Below are positions 36,866 to 46,193 of a DNA stretch of 64,000 bases, piece after piece; position 1 is the stretch's first letter; every line of letters starts with the position of its first letter. The notes beneath the pieces are model-generated. The model saw nothing but the letters and a program-made list of their open reading frames with translations, was not told the origin of the DNA and made no database searches. The position numbers and the translations under genes were made by a program. The DNA lies in the NCBI GenBank assembly GCA_903871855.1, contig CAIQIK010000019.1, positions 62,001 through 126,000 of the forward strand, written 5' to 3'. This DNA is from an uncultured Caldisericota bacterium. Its GTDB lineage: Bacteria > Caldisericota > Caldisericia > Cryosericales > Cryosericaceae.

Positions 36866-37734
36866 TGCTGTACCTCCACAAGTTGAATCTGTCCAATTGC
36901 GCTGTCAATATGCACGACGAGCTGCCGGTCAGCTCCCCCGGCTGCCGAAGCATTAAGGAACGACTTACTGCTCTCGGCCACAAATTTCGACGACAGAACC
37001 TTGCCCAGGACACTTCCGATGGAAAGCTGTGCTCCCGGTGTGCTGGGGATACGCACCGTGCCGTTCCCCACGACCGTGTGTAGTAAAACATCACAGTGCC
37101 TGCTCAGCGACCCCGAAAAGTCGAGGTCGTAACTGCCGGTGATGTTTCCAATGACAAGGTCTGCCATGTCCAGATTACCGAGGCGCGTTGTCGAGAAACC
37201 CCCAGTGACGTTCTCGATGTGGACAAGGTCGATGATCGATCCGGATTTCGAGGCATCCAGTTCGAGTGCAGAAGACACTCCAGACAGATAGAGCTCTGCC
37301 AGCCGAGCCTGGTCCAGGACCAGTCGGGCTTCACCGACGATCGTAAGCATCAGCGTGCCGTTCTCGGGAACGACGACGGTCAGACGTTTGACCCCTGCCT
37401 GGACGGCAGAAACGCTGCCCACGCGCAATCCGTACGTGCCAATCTTTGCACGGAAATCCCGACGGAACCCCTCGCTGCCAAGAACAATGCTCGCTGAGGT
37501 CACAGCGGGGGACGTGCCCACGACGACCTCGAGGTTGTCGCCTACGATCGATATCCTGCTCGCAGAGCCACCCGGGAGTTCCAGGATTGTACCATTTGCA
37601 AATGCTGGAGCAGCCCTGAGCCCACCGTTCCGCGTCACCAGAGTCACGACTGCGGAGCCAACGAGGACCAGGCTCACGACGAGGACGGCGATCAAAACAC
37701 GCTTGCGGCCGGTCATAGGGGCAGACTGTATCAT
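36862..37734 (-). CDS. Membrane-anchored DUF4097-like beta-repeat protein
   Basis: N-terminal TM segment then repetitive beta-rich sequence (LELDASKSGSIIDLVHIENVTGGFSTTRLGNLDMADLVIGNITGSYDLDFSG). Confidence 0.6.
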   Translation of the reverse strand: MIQSAPMTGRKRVLIAVLVVSLVLVGSAVVTLVTRNGGLRAAPAFANGTILELPGGSASRISIVGDNLEVVVGTSPAVTSASIVLGSEGFRRDFRAKIGTYGLRVGSVSAVQAGVKRLTVVVPENGTLMLTIVGEARLVLDQARLAELYLSGVSSALELDASKSGSIIDLVHIENVTGGFSTTRLGNLDMADLVIGNITGSYDLDFSGSLSRHCDVLLHTVVGNGTVRIPSTPGAQLSIGSVLGKVLSSKFVAESSKSFLNASAAGGADRQLVVHIDSAIGQIQLVEVQQ

Positions 37735-38186
37735 GCAGCCGATCCTCCGTCCAAGCCAAACAGACGCTCACTGAGGGCCAAACTACCAAGCAGCAAACCA
37801 CCCACCACGGTAAGTGTGCACAGGATCAGAAAAGACCTGAGGTCGTCGAGGTTTGGCCCGATGACAAACTGCACAACCCGCAGAACAACCGATGAATGTG
37901 CGGCGAGCATGTAGGCCCCAGCCAGGAAGAGCCCAACGAACAGGGCACCAAACACCAGCGCTGCGGCAAGGACGACCACCGGTTCTCCGTTTCTCATGCG
38001 TGTTCCCATGAGACGAGCGAGGATACTGCGTGATGCCCTCTTCCGCTCCTGCTCTGCCTCCCACGCATCGATACGGTTCCACACGCCACAGGCAAACCCG
38101 GGCGGCGGAACAAGGTCCGGAGGACACGAGAGTGCGTTGGCAATCAACCGTTCCAGTTCTTCGTCTGTCAGATGTCGCGTATTCAT
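37731..38186 (-). CDS. Putative anti-sigma factor / membrane protein
   Basis: MNTRHLTDEELERLIANALSCPPDLVPPPGFACGVWNRI then two TM segments; directly follows the ECF sigma gene with a 4-bp overlap. Confidence 0.65.
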   Translation of the reverse strand: MNTRHLTDEELERLIANALSCPPDLVPPPGFACGVWNRIDAWEAEQERKRASRSILARLMGTRMRNGEPVVVLAAALVFGALFVGLFLAGAYMLAAHSSVVLRVVQFVIGPNLDDLRSFLILCTLTVVGGLLLGSLALSERLFGLDGGSAA

Positions 38187-38695
38187 GCAGTACCTCGCTC
38201 ATGCAGGGCTTCCACCTGCTTCTTCAATGCAGCTCGCGCCCGGAACAGCCGAACTTTCGCCGTTCCCTCGGCTACGCCGAGTCGTTCGCCGATCGTCGCA
38301 AGAGAACACTCCTCAGCATAAAACATTGTCAAAAGCGCACTGTCTTCCGGAGAGAGCCGCGTCATTGCCTTGAGGATCTCCTGCTGTTTCCACTCATCGT
38401 CCCTGTCCTGCTCAGGAGCCGCCAGGAGCTGTTCGTCCGGCAGATCCCCACCTTCGCGCGCCGACTTGCGCCAGTAGTCGACCAGGCAGTTGTAGGCAAT
38501 CGTCATGACCCACGGGAGAAAAGGGCGGTTTCTGTCATACGAGTCAAATCGCCTGTATGCCAGAAAGAACGCCTCCTGTGCAATGTCTAAGGCCGTCGTC
38601 CGGTCCCGGATCTTGCTCGCCAGAAAGGCGTACACAGGACGCTCACTCTCCGCCATCAACTGGGCGAAGAGCTCGCGGTCAGCTACTACTTCCAT
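38183..38695 (-). CDS. ECF-type RNA polymerase sigma factor
   Basis: ALDIAQEAFFLAYRRFDSYDRNRPFLPWVMTIAYNCLVDYWRK (sigma2), LSPEDSALLTMFYAEECSLATIGERLGVAEGTAKVRLFRARAALKK (sigma4). Confidence 0.95.
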   Translation of the reverse strand: MEVVADRELFAQLMAESERPVYAFLASKIRDRTTALDIAQEAFFLAYRRFDSYDRNRPFLPWVMTIAYNCLVDYWRKSAREGGDLPDEQLLAAPEQDRDDEWKQQEILKAMTRLSPEDSALLTMFYAEECSLATIGERLGVAEGTAKVRLFRARAALKKQVEALHERGTA

Positions 38696-38777
38696 CCACC
38701 TGCTCCTCTCCGCGGTTGATTGCTCTACGTGTTCATCAAGCGTACGGTGACTGGAGAGAAAAGGTTACAGACGAGAC

Positions 38778-39043
38778 TCAGTGTTCGTCCGGACCGACCG
38801 CCTCGAGATATCCGCGCTCAAGCAGCCACTCGAAGATCTTGCCAGCCTTGGCATAGACATAGCGCGCTTCGCTTCCTCGCCCTTGTGGTTGGAGCAGTAC
38901 CATTGAAATGCTTCGCAGTTAACCGTGAGGTCTTTGCCTTCGAACAGCGAAGAGCTCATGCCCAGCCTCTGGAGCTTCTCAAGATGTTGAGAAGCCACCA
39001 GAGCCCCGGCCGGCAGCCGGAAGTCGGTCCTGTCTGTCGTCAT
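38778..39043 (-). pseudogene. Small conserved-looking protein gene with frameshift from a 5-bp tandem duplication
   Basis: ORF frame reads ...YCSNHKGEEAKRAMSMPRLARSS; removing one GCTTC unit at 38866-38875 gives ...YCSNHKGEEARYVYAKAGKIFEWLLERGYLEAVGPDEH-stop. Confidence 0.55.
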
Positions 39044-39053
39044 GCTCTTCCTC

Positions 39054-40409
39054 CTACCGCGAGAATGGCTTGCCTATATAGTAACCTCCCGGCAGAAAGG
39101 TTACAGACCCATTGATCCCTACCTGCAACGACGTTACGGATGGCAGTTCGGTGAGGGTCAACCACAACTGTTCGACCATGAGTGCCTCGGCCGCCTGGTC
39201 CTGGGGAAGAGGCGTCATGGCAAGAGACAAGTGCAGTATTCCTAAGTTGGCTTGCAGATCCATGGCGGTAATGTGGGTGCCCTGCGGGACAAGAGACGAG
39301 TCGCCTTCGGGCGGATTCCCCAGTTGAGCGATCGACTTCAAGATCGAGGCGTTGAGCCCCGTCAGTGCTTGCATCTGTGGATAGACAGTCAGTACGGGGA
39401 GTCTGTCGCCGTCGACTTCAGTTAGACTGTAGACGGCGAGGGCGGTCCCTGCTTCCAGGCGTCCATCCAGTCTGAACAACGGATCTTCCGCATCCACGTG
39501 TCCAAACAGGTCCTGCACACTGTGCCCACCTACGAGAAGCCGGACGCGGCTGACACCGGCGAGCCTCGTGAGTGTGAGGACCAGGGAATCCTTGGCCTGT
39601 TCTTCATCCTGAGCTCCCATGTTCAGCTTGAGGACACTCTCCTCGAAATCGACGGAAGCTGTTCGACCGGAGACGGTGACGCCCCGAAGCACGTCCGTGC
39701 CAGGCAGAGGGCTCACGAGGCTGCGATGCGTCGGACCCTCCATGAGAGCGCGTGTAGCTTGAAACGCCAGCTGAGAGCGTGTCAGTCCAGTTGGGACTGT
39801 CCGGCGTTCAACGACATAGCGGCCGTCGCTGGCCACAAAGTACAGATCGACCGGTTGTCCTTTATCCAATATGGTTTCGTTGGCACTCAGTTCTCGCTGA
39901 GTTTTGACGAAAGAGAGGAAGGTCCCCGTCGGACGACCGTCCACCGAGAGTTCAACCGAGCCGACACCCGGCAGACTCAGCAGGGAGTCGACAAGTTGCC
40001 AGTAGAGTGCATTCTCTTCCGCAAACCCCATGGGAGGCTGATCGCGCGCCGCACCCAGAACCACATGGAGGATCCCGCCGGGCAGGAGTGTCGCTCTGTG
40101 CGCAGTGAATCCGGCAGGGACAGCCGTCGTAAGCCCCTGGTCCGCAGGCGGTGTGCGCAAGAGATCGATGATGCCCGCCACCTGTTCCACACGCCGTGTC
40201 GGCAATTTTGCCACCGAAGAACTGCTGACCAGTTCCCCAGTCGAGGCATCGAGATAGCACAGGATCACGGGCGTACTCAACCCCCCAGCCTTGTGGAAGC
40301 TGGAACCGACAACTACAGCCAGCACCAGTGCGAGGATAAGGATGAGCAGTCCACCATCCCGGGAACGTCGCCTGCCGCTGATCCTGCCTTGTCTGGTACG
40401 GATTGTCAT
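39054..40409 (-). CDS. GerMN domain-containing protein
   Basis: GerMN-like repeats (VDLYFVASDGRYVVERRTVP...ALMEGP...VLRGVTVSGRTASVDFEESVLKLN). Confidence 0.8.
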   Translation of the reverse strand: MTIRTRQGRISGRRRSRDGGLLILILALVLAVVVGSSFHKAGGLSTPVILCYLDASTGELVSSSSVAKLPTRRVEQVAGIIDLLRTPPADQGLTTAVPAGFTAHRATLLPGGILHVVLGAARDQPPMGFAEENALYWQLVDSLLSLPGVGSVELSVDGRPTGTFLSFVKTQRELSANETILDKGQPVDLYFVASDGRYVVERRTVPTGLTRSQLAFQATRALMEGPTHRSLVSPLPGTDVLRGVTVSGRTASVDFEESVLKLNMGAQDEEQAKDSLVLTLTRLAGVSRVRLLVGGHSVQDLFGHVDAEDPLFRLDGRLEAGTALAVYSLTEVDGDRLPVLTVYPQMQALTGLNASILKSIAQLGNPPEGDSSLVPQGTHITAMDLQANLGILHLSLAMTPLPQDQAAEALMVEQLWLTLTELPSVTSLQVGINGSVTFLPGGYYIGKPFSR

Positions 40410-40616
40410 CTATGAGCCTTTTCCTGATTGCCGCTGGTCTCCATTTCGTTTATACTATATCACACAAAACGGATGCGCATTGTCTGGCAACGCTCCGGGG
40501 TTTCGCCGCAAAGGCAGGGGTTGTGCCAGTACATGTGCACATACGACCAACGCCGTGGCCTGGTTCTTCTCCGGCCGGGGCGCAGTCATTTTGCGCGAGA
40601 GCAAAGGGAGCAGAGA

Positions 40617-41957
40617 ATGGAAGAACAACGGTCGGATTCCTGGCAGCACCTGCTCGACATCTTCAGTAAGCAACTCGCGCGCCCAACGTTCGAGATGTGG
40701 TTCAAGAACGCAACGACCATCCGCGAAGACGACGTTTCGCTCACCATCGGCGTCCCCAGTGAGTTTGCGAGGGACTGGATTGTCAGCCGATACTACGACG
40801 TTATCAAGGAGACGATCGACGCCATCAAGGGCCAACCGACCACCATCGCGGTGGAAGTTGTGCAACAGCCGCCGGAAGAGATCCCGACTGAGCCCGGTAT
40901 GCTCCAGCACAACAACACGCTGATCCTCAACAGGCGCTACAACTTCGAGAACTTCGTCGTCGGCGCAGGAAACCGCCTTGCCTTCGCCGCCTGTAACGCC
41001 GTGGCGGGCAACCCAGGCAACGTATATAATCCTCTCTACATCTACGGTGGAGTCGGGCTGGGCAAGACTCACCTTCTCCAGGGGATCGCACACCATATCC
41101 TGGCGCAGGCCCCAGATAAGAAAATCGTCTATACGACCGGCGAGAAATTCACGAACGAGGTGGTCAGTTCCATCCAGAACGCGCGAAACAACAATGCCGT
41201 CATCGAGAACTTCCACAAGGAGACACGCGGGGCGGACATCCTCCTCATCGATGACATCCAGTTTCTGGCGGGCAAGGAACGTACGCAGGAGGAGTTCTTT
41301 CACATCTTCAATGCGCTGTACGATGCCCACAAGCAGATCGTCATTACCTCCGACGTCCTGCCCAAGGAGATCGCCACGCTCGAGGAACGCCTCACCTCGC
41401 GCTTTGAGTGGGGCCTCATCGCCGACATCAGCCGCCCCGACTACGAGACCAAGGTTGCCATCCTGAAGAAGAAGGCCGAGCTGGACAAGATCGACGTCCC
41501 CCAGGAAGTGCTGGAGTATATCGCCGCGAACATCGGGAGCAACATCCGCGAGCTCGAGGGGGCACTCATGCGCGTCCTTGCGACAGCTTCGCTCACCAAC
41601 GAGGAGGTCACGCTCTCCTTCACCGAGGAAACACTCAAGGATATCATTCCGGTTGTCAACAGACCGATCACCATCGACGCTATTATGCAGTCGGTGTCGT
41701 CCTACTTCCACATCTCGGTTGCCGACCTCCAAGCCAAGAGGCGCAGTCAGGACGTCGCGATGCCGAGGCAGATTGCCATGTACCTGAGCCGGGATCTGAC
41801 CGAAGCCTCTCTACCGTACATTGGTGAGAAGTTCGGGGGACGCGACCACACGACGGTCATCTACGCCTGTCAGAAGATCCAGCAGGACATGAAAAACGAT
41901 GACACCCTGAGAGCACTGCTCGACAGCTTGATAAAGCAGTTGAAGAGAAGTGTATAA
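40617..41957 (+). CDS. dnaA: Chromosomal replication initiator protein DnaA
   Basis: [83 protein letters not shown]. Confidence 0.98.
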   Translation: MEEQRSDSWQHLLDIFSKQLARPTFEMWFKNATTIREDDVSLTIGVPSEFARDWIVSRYYDVIKETIDAIKGQPTTIAVEVVQQPPEEIPTEPGMLQHNNTLILNRRYNFENFVVGAGNRLAFAACNAVAGNPGNVYNPLYIYGGVGLGKTHLLQGIAHHILAQAPDKKIVYTTGEKFTNEVVSSIQNARNNNAVIENFHKETRGADILLIDDIQFLAGKERTQEEFFHIFNALYDAHKQIVITSDVLPKEIATLEERLTSRFEWGLIADISRPDYETKVAILKKKAELDKIDVPQEVLEYIAANIGSNIRELEGALMRVLATASLTNEEVTLSFTEETLKDIIPVVNRPITIDAIMQSVSSYFHISVADLQAKRRSQDVAMPRQIAMYLSRDLTEASLPYIGEKFGGRDHTTVIYACQKIQQDMKNDDTLRALLDSLIKQLKRSV

Positions 41958-42144
41958 CCTGTGGAGAACTACCTGGAGCATTCCGGACGTGTGCAGTGTT
42001 GATAATGTGCACAAGTTATCCACAGCTGCATCCACAGCCGGCACAAGCCACACAACTCTCTTCACAAGACATATCAACTCTACCAAGCGCCTTATCTTGA
42101 TGATTATGATTCAAAGAGTTCTTTCATACTAAAAAGGAGGAAGG
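41958..42144. promoter_or_regulatory. dnaA-dnaN intergenic region with DnaA box (candidate oriC part)
   Basis: TTATCCACA at about 42016 plus CCTGTGGAG and ATCCACAG variants. Confidence 0.55.
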
Positions 42145-43224
42145 ATGAAACTCACAACAAAAGCTGAAGGCTTGAGCAAGAAACTGGCACAGCACGCCAA
42201 GGTCATCCAGCAGAAGAGCTCGACCTTCACGTCAGACGCCGTTCTCCTTTTCGCAGACGGTACGGTACTTCAACTGACAAGTACCGATCTGACGACGTAC
42301 CTGGTAAACGCTGAACCAGCTGAAGTCACGGAAACCGGACGCGCCCTGGTCCCCTTTAAGTTTTTGAAGGACATCGTATCAGCCTTGTCTGGAGAACTCA
42401 TCATTGAGGGGGACGACAAGAAACTTCAAATATCATCTGGCAAGGCACATTATGATCTGGCATGTTATCAGATGGATACATTTCCAAGCATCCCCGAGAT
42501 TAAGGAAGGCCGAGAGTATCAGTTTAGTCTGAATGAGTATTCCAATGCTATTGACCGTGTTCTTCCCTGTGTGGAACACAATGAAAAACGTCGCCTCGAA
42601 TTTCAGGGAATTCTGCTCGAGCAGACAAAAGACTATTTCCGATTTGTCGCGACGGATTCACGGCGCCTCGGATATGTGCAGTTTGACTTCAAGCGTGAAC
42701 CGCTGAAGGCGATCGTTCCTACCAAGGTTTTTGAATCGTTTAAGCCGGCTGGTGATGTGCATGTTGTTATCACCGAAGATGAGTGTCTGTTTTCATCCGG
42801 TGATACACAGATTATCTCTCTTCTTATTGGCGCCGAGTTTCCCAACTACAACGACATTGTGCCTCGTGAGTGGGAATACACCGTAAGTGCCAAGAAGACA
42901 GAGCTGCTGGACGCTCTGCGCCGGGTTGGCGCGGTTGTTTTTGGTGGAACGGACGTCATCACGCTTTCATTCAAGGAAGGGCGGCTGACTGTTCAGGGCA
43001 CGGCCCAGGACCAGGGCGATGCCCGTGACGAGCTGAGTTATGAAGGAGAGGCCGGTGGTCTTTCTGTCTCGTTCTTCGGGACAAAACTCCTGGACGGCAT
43101 TTCCTCCGTAGGTACCGAGAATGCCGAACTGCATATGAACAGTGCTGTTCACCCGGTGGTCATCAAGGACCAGGGCAAGGAAGACTTCCTGTACCTTGTC
43201 ATGCCGCACAAGCAGATGGAATAG
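42145..43224 (+). CDS. dnaN: DNA polymerase III beta subunit (sliding clamp)
   Basis: Position after dnaA; FRFVATDSRRLGYVQFD, C-terminal YLVMPHKQ. Confidence 0.96.
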   Translation: MKLTTKAEGLSKKLAQHAKVIQQKSSTFTSDAVLLFADGTVLQLTSTDLTTYLVNAEPAEVTETGRALVPFKFLKDIVSALSGELIIEGDDKKLQISSGKAHYDLACYQMDTFPSIPEIKEGREYQFSLNEYSNAIDRVLPCVEHNEKRRLEFQGILLEQTKDYFRFVATDSRRLGYVQFDFKREPLKAIVPTKVFESFKPAGDVHVVITEDECLFSSGDTQIISLLIGAEFPNYNDIVPREWEYTVSAKKTELLDALRRVGAVVFGGTDVITLSFKEGRLTVQGTAQDQGDARDELSYEGEAGGLSVSFFGTKLLDGISSVGTENAELHMNSAVHPVVIKDQGKEDFLYLVMPHKQME

Positions 43225-43242
43225 TCGCCCCCTCGAAGGGCA

Positions 43243-44310
43243 ATGTATCTTGAGTCGCTTTGGGTACAGGGATTCAGGGCGCTGACCGAACAGCGCATTG
43301 ACATTACTGCGCCCATCACTGCTGTTGAAGGTGGCAACGGCGCCGGCAAGACGACGCTGCTCGACGCCGTCTATTTCCTGGGCTCTGGAAAATCATGTCT
43401 GGGGCTGACAAACGCGGAACTTGTCAGGGATGGAGAATCTTATTTTGTTGTCGGCGGCAGGTACCGGACACGTGACGCAGTTGCAGGAGCGTCGGTCAGT
43501 CATACAGCGCAGGCAATGTTCACGACCGAGGGACGCAAGGAACTTCGTATCGACGGTACTGTCTATCACGGGTTCATTCACCTTATCGGTGGACTTCGCG
43601 TGGCCCAGTTCAATTTCAGTTCGCTGTTTCTGATCAAAGGTATGCCTTCGGTGAGACGTCAATTTATCAACCTCCTCATCGCGTCGTGTGACCGCAGCTA
43701 CCTGGAAGCACTCTCTGCATATTCGGCTGTCATGATGCGCAAGAATGCTCTGCTGCGACAGTCAGATTCCAGCGTCGCCGATGTGTCCCTGCTGGATATC
43801 TTTGATGAGCAGATCGTTTCCCTGTCAAACATTATCTATGCGAAGAGGCGATCGGCTCTTGGCGCCGTGGGCCAGGCAATGACGCGCCTGATCGCCGACG
43901 GGTTGTTCGAACCGCTGTCAGATATGTCCATTCTCTATGATCCACGGCCTGTTTCCACCGAATCCATCCGCGCCATTCGAGACAGAGAACTGGCGCGGCA
44001 CGCGTGTCTTGCCGGATGTCACCTCGACGATTTTGTCCTGCTCCGAAAGAAAAGGCAGTTGCGAGATATGGCGTCGCTGGGTGAAGCGAAGCTGGTGGCG
44101 CTGCTGCTCACCTTTGCAGGTGCCGAGTACATACGGATGGTCACAGGGGAATACCCGGTGCTTTTGTTGGATGACCTGGAAGGCGATATCGACATGCCGA
44201 ACCTTGATCGACTGATGAATCTCCTGACGAGGTTTGAGCAGGTCTTCATCACATCCTTTGACTTTGCGCATCTTGGAGGCGGACTGAATGCCACGTCCGT
44301 GCGGCTGTGA
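43243..44310 (+). CDS. recF: DNA replication/repair protein RecF
   Basis: MYLESLWVQGFRALTEQRIDITAPITAVEGGNGAGKTTLLDAVYFLGSGKS; VLLLDDLEGDID. Confidence 0.93.
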   Translation: MYLESLWVQGFRALTEQRIDITAPITAVEGGNGAGKTTLLDAVYFLGSGKSCLGLTNAELVRDGESYFVVGGRYRTRDAVAGASVSHTAQAMFTTEGRKELRIDGTVYHGFIHLIGGLRVAQFNFSSLFLIKGMPSVRRQFINLLIASCDRSYLEALSAYSAVMMRKNALLRQSDSSVADVSLLDIFDEQIVSLSNIIYAKRRSALGAVGQAMTRLIADGLFEPLSDMSILYDPRPVSTESIRAIRDRELARHACLAGCHLDDFVLLRKKRQLRDMASLGEAKLVALLLTFAGAEYIRMVTGEYPVLLLDDLEGDIDMPNLDRLMNLLTRFEQVFITSFDFAHLGGGLNATSVRL

Positions 44311-44327
44311 GAAGACACGACAGCAGT

Positions 44328-44888
44328 ATGGAGCGCATCGGAGAGGTCCTCGATGAGATGCGGCGCACCGGTCGCCTCGACAAGGGGATCAAGGTTCAGT
44401 CATTGGGAGACGTCTGGCCCGCGGTCCAGTACCTGTGGAGTGAAGCCACCATCGGCGCCTACGTCGCCAGCAACTCTCATCCGGCCCAATTCAAGAATGG
44501 AACGCTGACAATCCTCTGTGCCAATCCATCCATCATGCAGGTCCTGTCTGAGCAGAAGGTGCTTATTGTAGAACGCTTGAATGCTCACATGGGCGGCAAG
44601 CTCGTGACCGACCTTTCCTTTGGGCTCGACAACGTCCACGAGATCCGCATCCATCGACCACAGGTCACATCTTCTGTTGTTCCGCAGGATCTGACCTCTC
44701 TGGCTGCCACGATTCAGCTGTCTCCGGAGCAGGAGGCGAGAGCTGAGAAGGCAGTGCAGAACATTCAAAACCCCGCCCTGCGGCTTTCGTTTCTGCATGC
44801 CTATGAGGCTTGGCTGCGTTGGGATATCTGGCGACACCAGGAACGGCAGAAACACCGAACGTACCGGGGGATATCGAAGAAGTACTGA
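44328..44888 (+). CDS. DUF721 (DciA-like) protein
   Basis: VWPAVQYLWSEATIGAYVASNSHPAQFKNGTLTILCANPSIMQVLSEQKVLIVERLNAHMG; conserved recF-DUF721 neighbourhood. Confidence 0.85.
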   Translation: MERIGEVLDEMRRTGRLDKGIKVQSLGDVWPAVQYLWSEATIGAYVASNSHPAQFKNGTLTILCANPSIMQVLSEQKVLIVERLNAHMGGKLVTDLSFGLDNVHEIRIHRPQVTSSVVPQDLTSLAATIQLSPEQEARAEKAVQNIQNPALRLSFLHAYEAWLRWDIWRHQERQKHRTYRGISKKY

Positions 44889-45090
44889 CACTATCCACAG
44901 GCACTGTGGATAACTTTCAGAAATGTAGACACGCCCTCCACAGCGGGCCCCACGCCATCCATGGATTCCACATAAGCCTGGGGACTGCTGTGAAACGTGC
45001 ACCATTCATCAACAGTGTGGTTGATGGTCACCTGAATTTGTGTTTCACAGATGTTCACAACATCCTGTGGATAACCTGAACAGCGAAGGA
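44889..45090. promoter_or_regulatory. Candidate oriC: intergenic cluster of DnaA boxes
   Basis: CTATCCACA (44891), TGTGGATAA (44905), TGTGGATAA (45066) plus CCACA variants in a gene-free ~200 bp. Confidence 0.6.
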
Positions 45091-45141
45091 TACCTCGCGA
45101 TGGCCTTGTTGACTCGCACCGACGTAGGGTAGAATGGAACC

Positions 45142-45543
45142 ATGAGAACAAAAGTTGCACTGATCGCGCATGACCGCAAGAAACCCGAGATGATCGCACT
45201 GTGTAGGGACTACCAGGAGATGCTGGCTCAGGAGGAGCTGGTTGCTACGAAGAGCACAGGAGGTCTCATCGAGGAATTGACCGGCCTTCACGTCACCAGG
45301 GTGAACTCCGGAGAGAAAGGCGGGGACCTTCAGATTGGCTCAATGATCGCCTCCGACGAAATCAAGGCAGTCGTCTTCCTCAGAGACCCTTTGACTGCGC
45401 ATCCTCATGAGCCGGATATCAACGCCGTGCTCAAGATCTGTGATGTGAATAACGTCCCCCTCGCCACCAACATCTCGACGGCCAGGCTGGTTCTCGGTCA
45501 TCTCAAGGACCTGCAGGACGCCCCCGAGTCACCTGCAACGTAG
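45142..45543 (+). CDS. mgsA: Methylglyoxal synthase
   Basis: ALIAHDRKKPEMIAL, KSTGGLIEELTGL, SGEKGGDLQIGSMIASDEIKAVVFLRDPLTAHPHEPDI. Confidence 0.97.
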   Translation: MRTKVALIAHDRKKPEMIALCRDYQEMLAQEELVATKSTGGLIEELTGLHVTRVNSGEKGGDLQIGSMIASDEIKAVVFLRDPLTAHPHEPDINAVLKICDVNNVPLATNISTARLVLGHLKDLQDAPESPAT

Positions 45544-45549
45544 GTTACT

Positions 45550-46005
45550 CTACAACAACAGCAGACTCGCCAGTATCGTCTCCAGCGTTTGGCTCTCCTG
45601 CCACCACTCCTTCCGCTGAAGCGTCTCGAGACGAACGGTCCAGCGGAGCCCAGTGTCTTGTGCAACCAGGACCCGATAGACAAACGAACCGTCGCGTGCG
45701 CGGAACGCCAGCGCTTTGAGAGGCGGACCGTCGAGACTTGCTCGACCGTCTGTGTCTACCCTTCCTCGTCTCAGTGTCCCTTGCTCACACAGGGCGTCTA
45801 CCGGCAGGCCATTGCGAAGGCGTTCAGACCCCTCGTCTAGCGGCGAGGCGGATTCGTCACATGCGACCTGCAGGGCGACACGCGGGTCGGTGGGGTCGGA
45901 TGCTCGCAGTCCAGCCTGCTCGTCCAGATCGATGACGGTCCAGTCTGCAGGGCAGTCGAGCGCGACGTGGAGGTCTCGTCGTACGAGATGTGTCATGTCA
46001 CTCAT
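45550..46005 (-). CDS. Hypothetical protein, 151 aa
   Basis: ORF with protein-like composition (DVALDCPADWTVIDLDEQAGLRASDPTDPRVALQVACDESASPL); no motif recognised. Confidence 0.55.
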   Translation of the reverse strand: MSDMTHLVRRDLHVALDCPADWTVIDLDEQAGLRASDPTDPRVALQVACDESASPLDEGSERLRNGLPVDALCEQGTLRRGRVDTDGRASLDGPPLKALAFRARDGSFVYRVLVAQDTGLRWTVRLETLQRKEWWQESQTLETILASLLLL

Positions 46006-46132
46006 GAGTCCACGCCCTGAGTCTTCTTGTTGTTGTCATTCGTACCTCCGTCCTGCCGAATTCGGGTGCACTTACCTGTATCCATGAACAGGATTGCCTT
46101 CTTTTCATTGTTGACAAGGCACGGCGATATGA

Positions 46133-46160
46133 AACAACCCCGGCACATCGTGCCGGGGTC
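46133..46160 (-). terminator. Hairpin downstream of the htrA-like gene
   Basis: CCCCGGCAC-GAT-GTGCCGGGG followed on the minus strand by TTGTTTC. Confidence 0.65.
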
Positions 46161-46193
46161 TGTGCTTCACGACTGAATAGGGGCTGAAGTCTA

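Noticed and set aside
39054-40409. GerMN protein as evidence of sporulation
   Set aside because: GerMN domains also occur in non-spore-forming lineages; no sporulation genes are visible here.
40455-41732. 425-aa minus-strand ORF opposite dnaA
   Set aside because: Entirely antisense to dnaA, no protein-family motifs.
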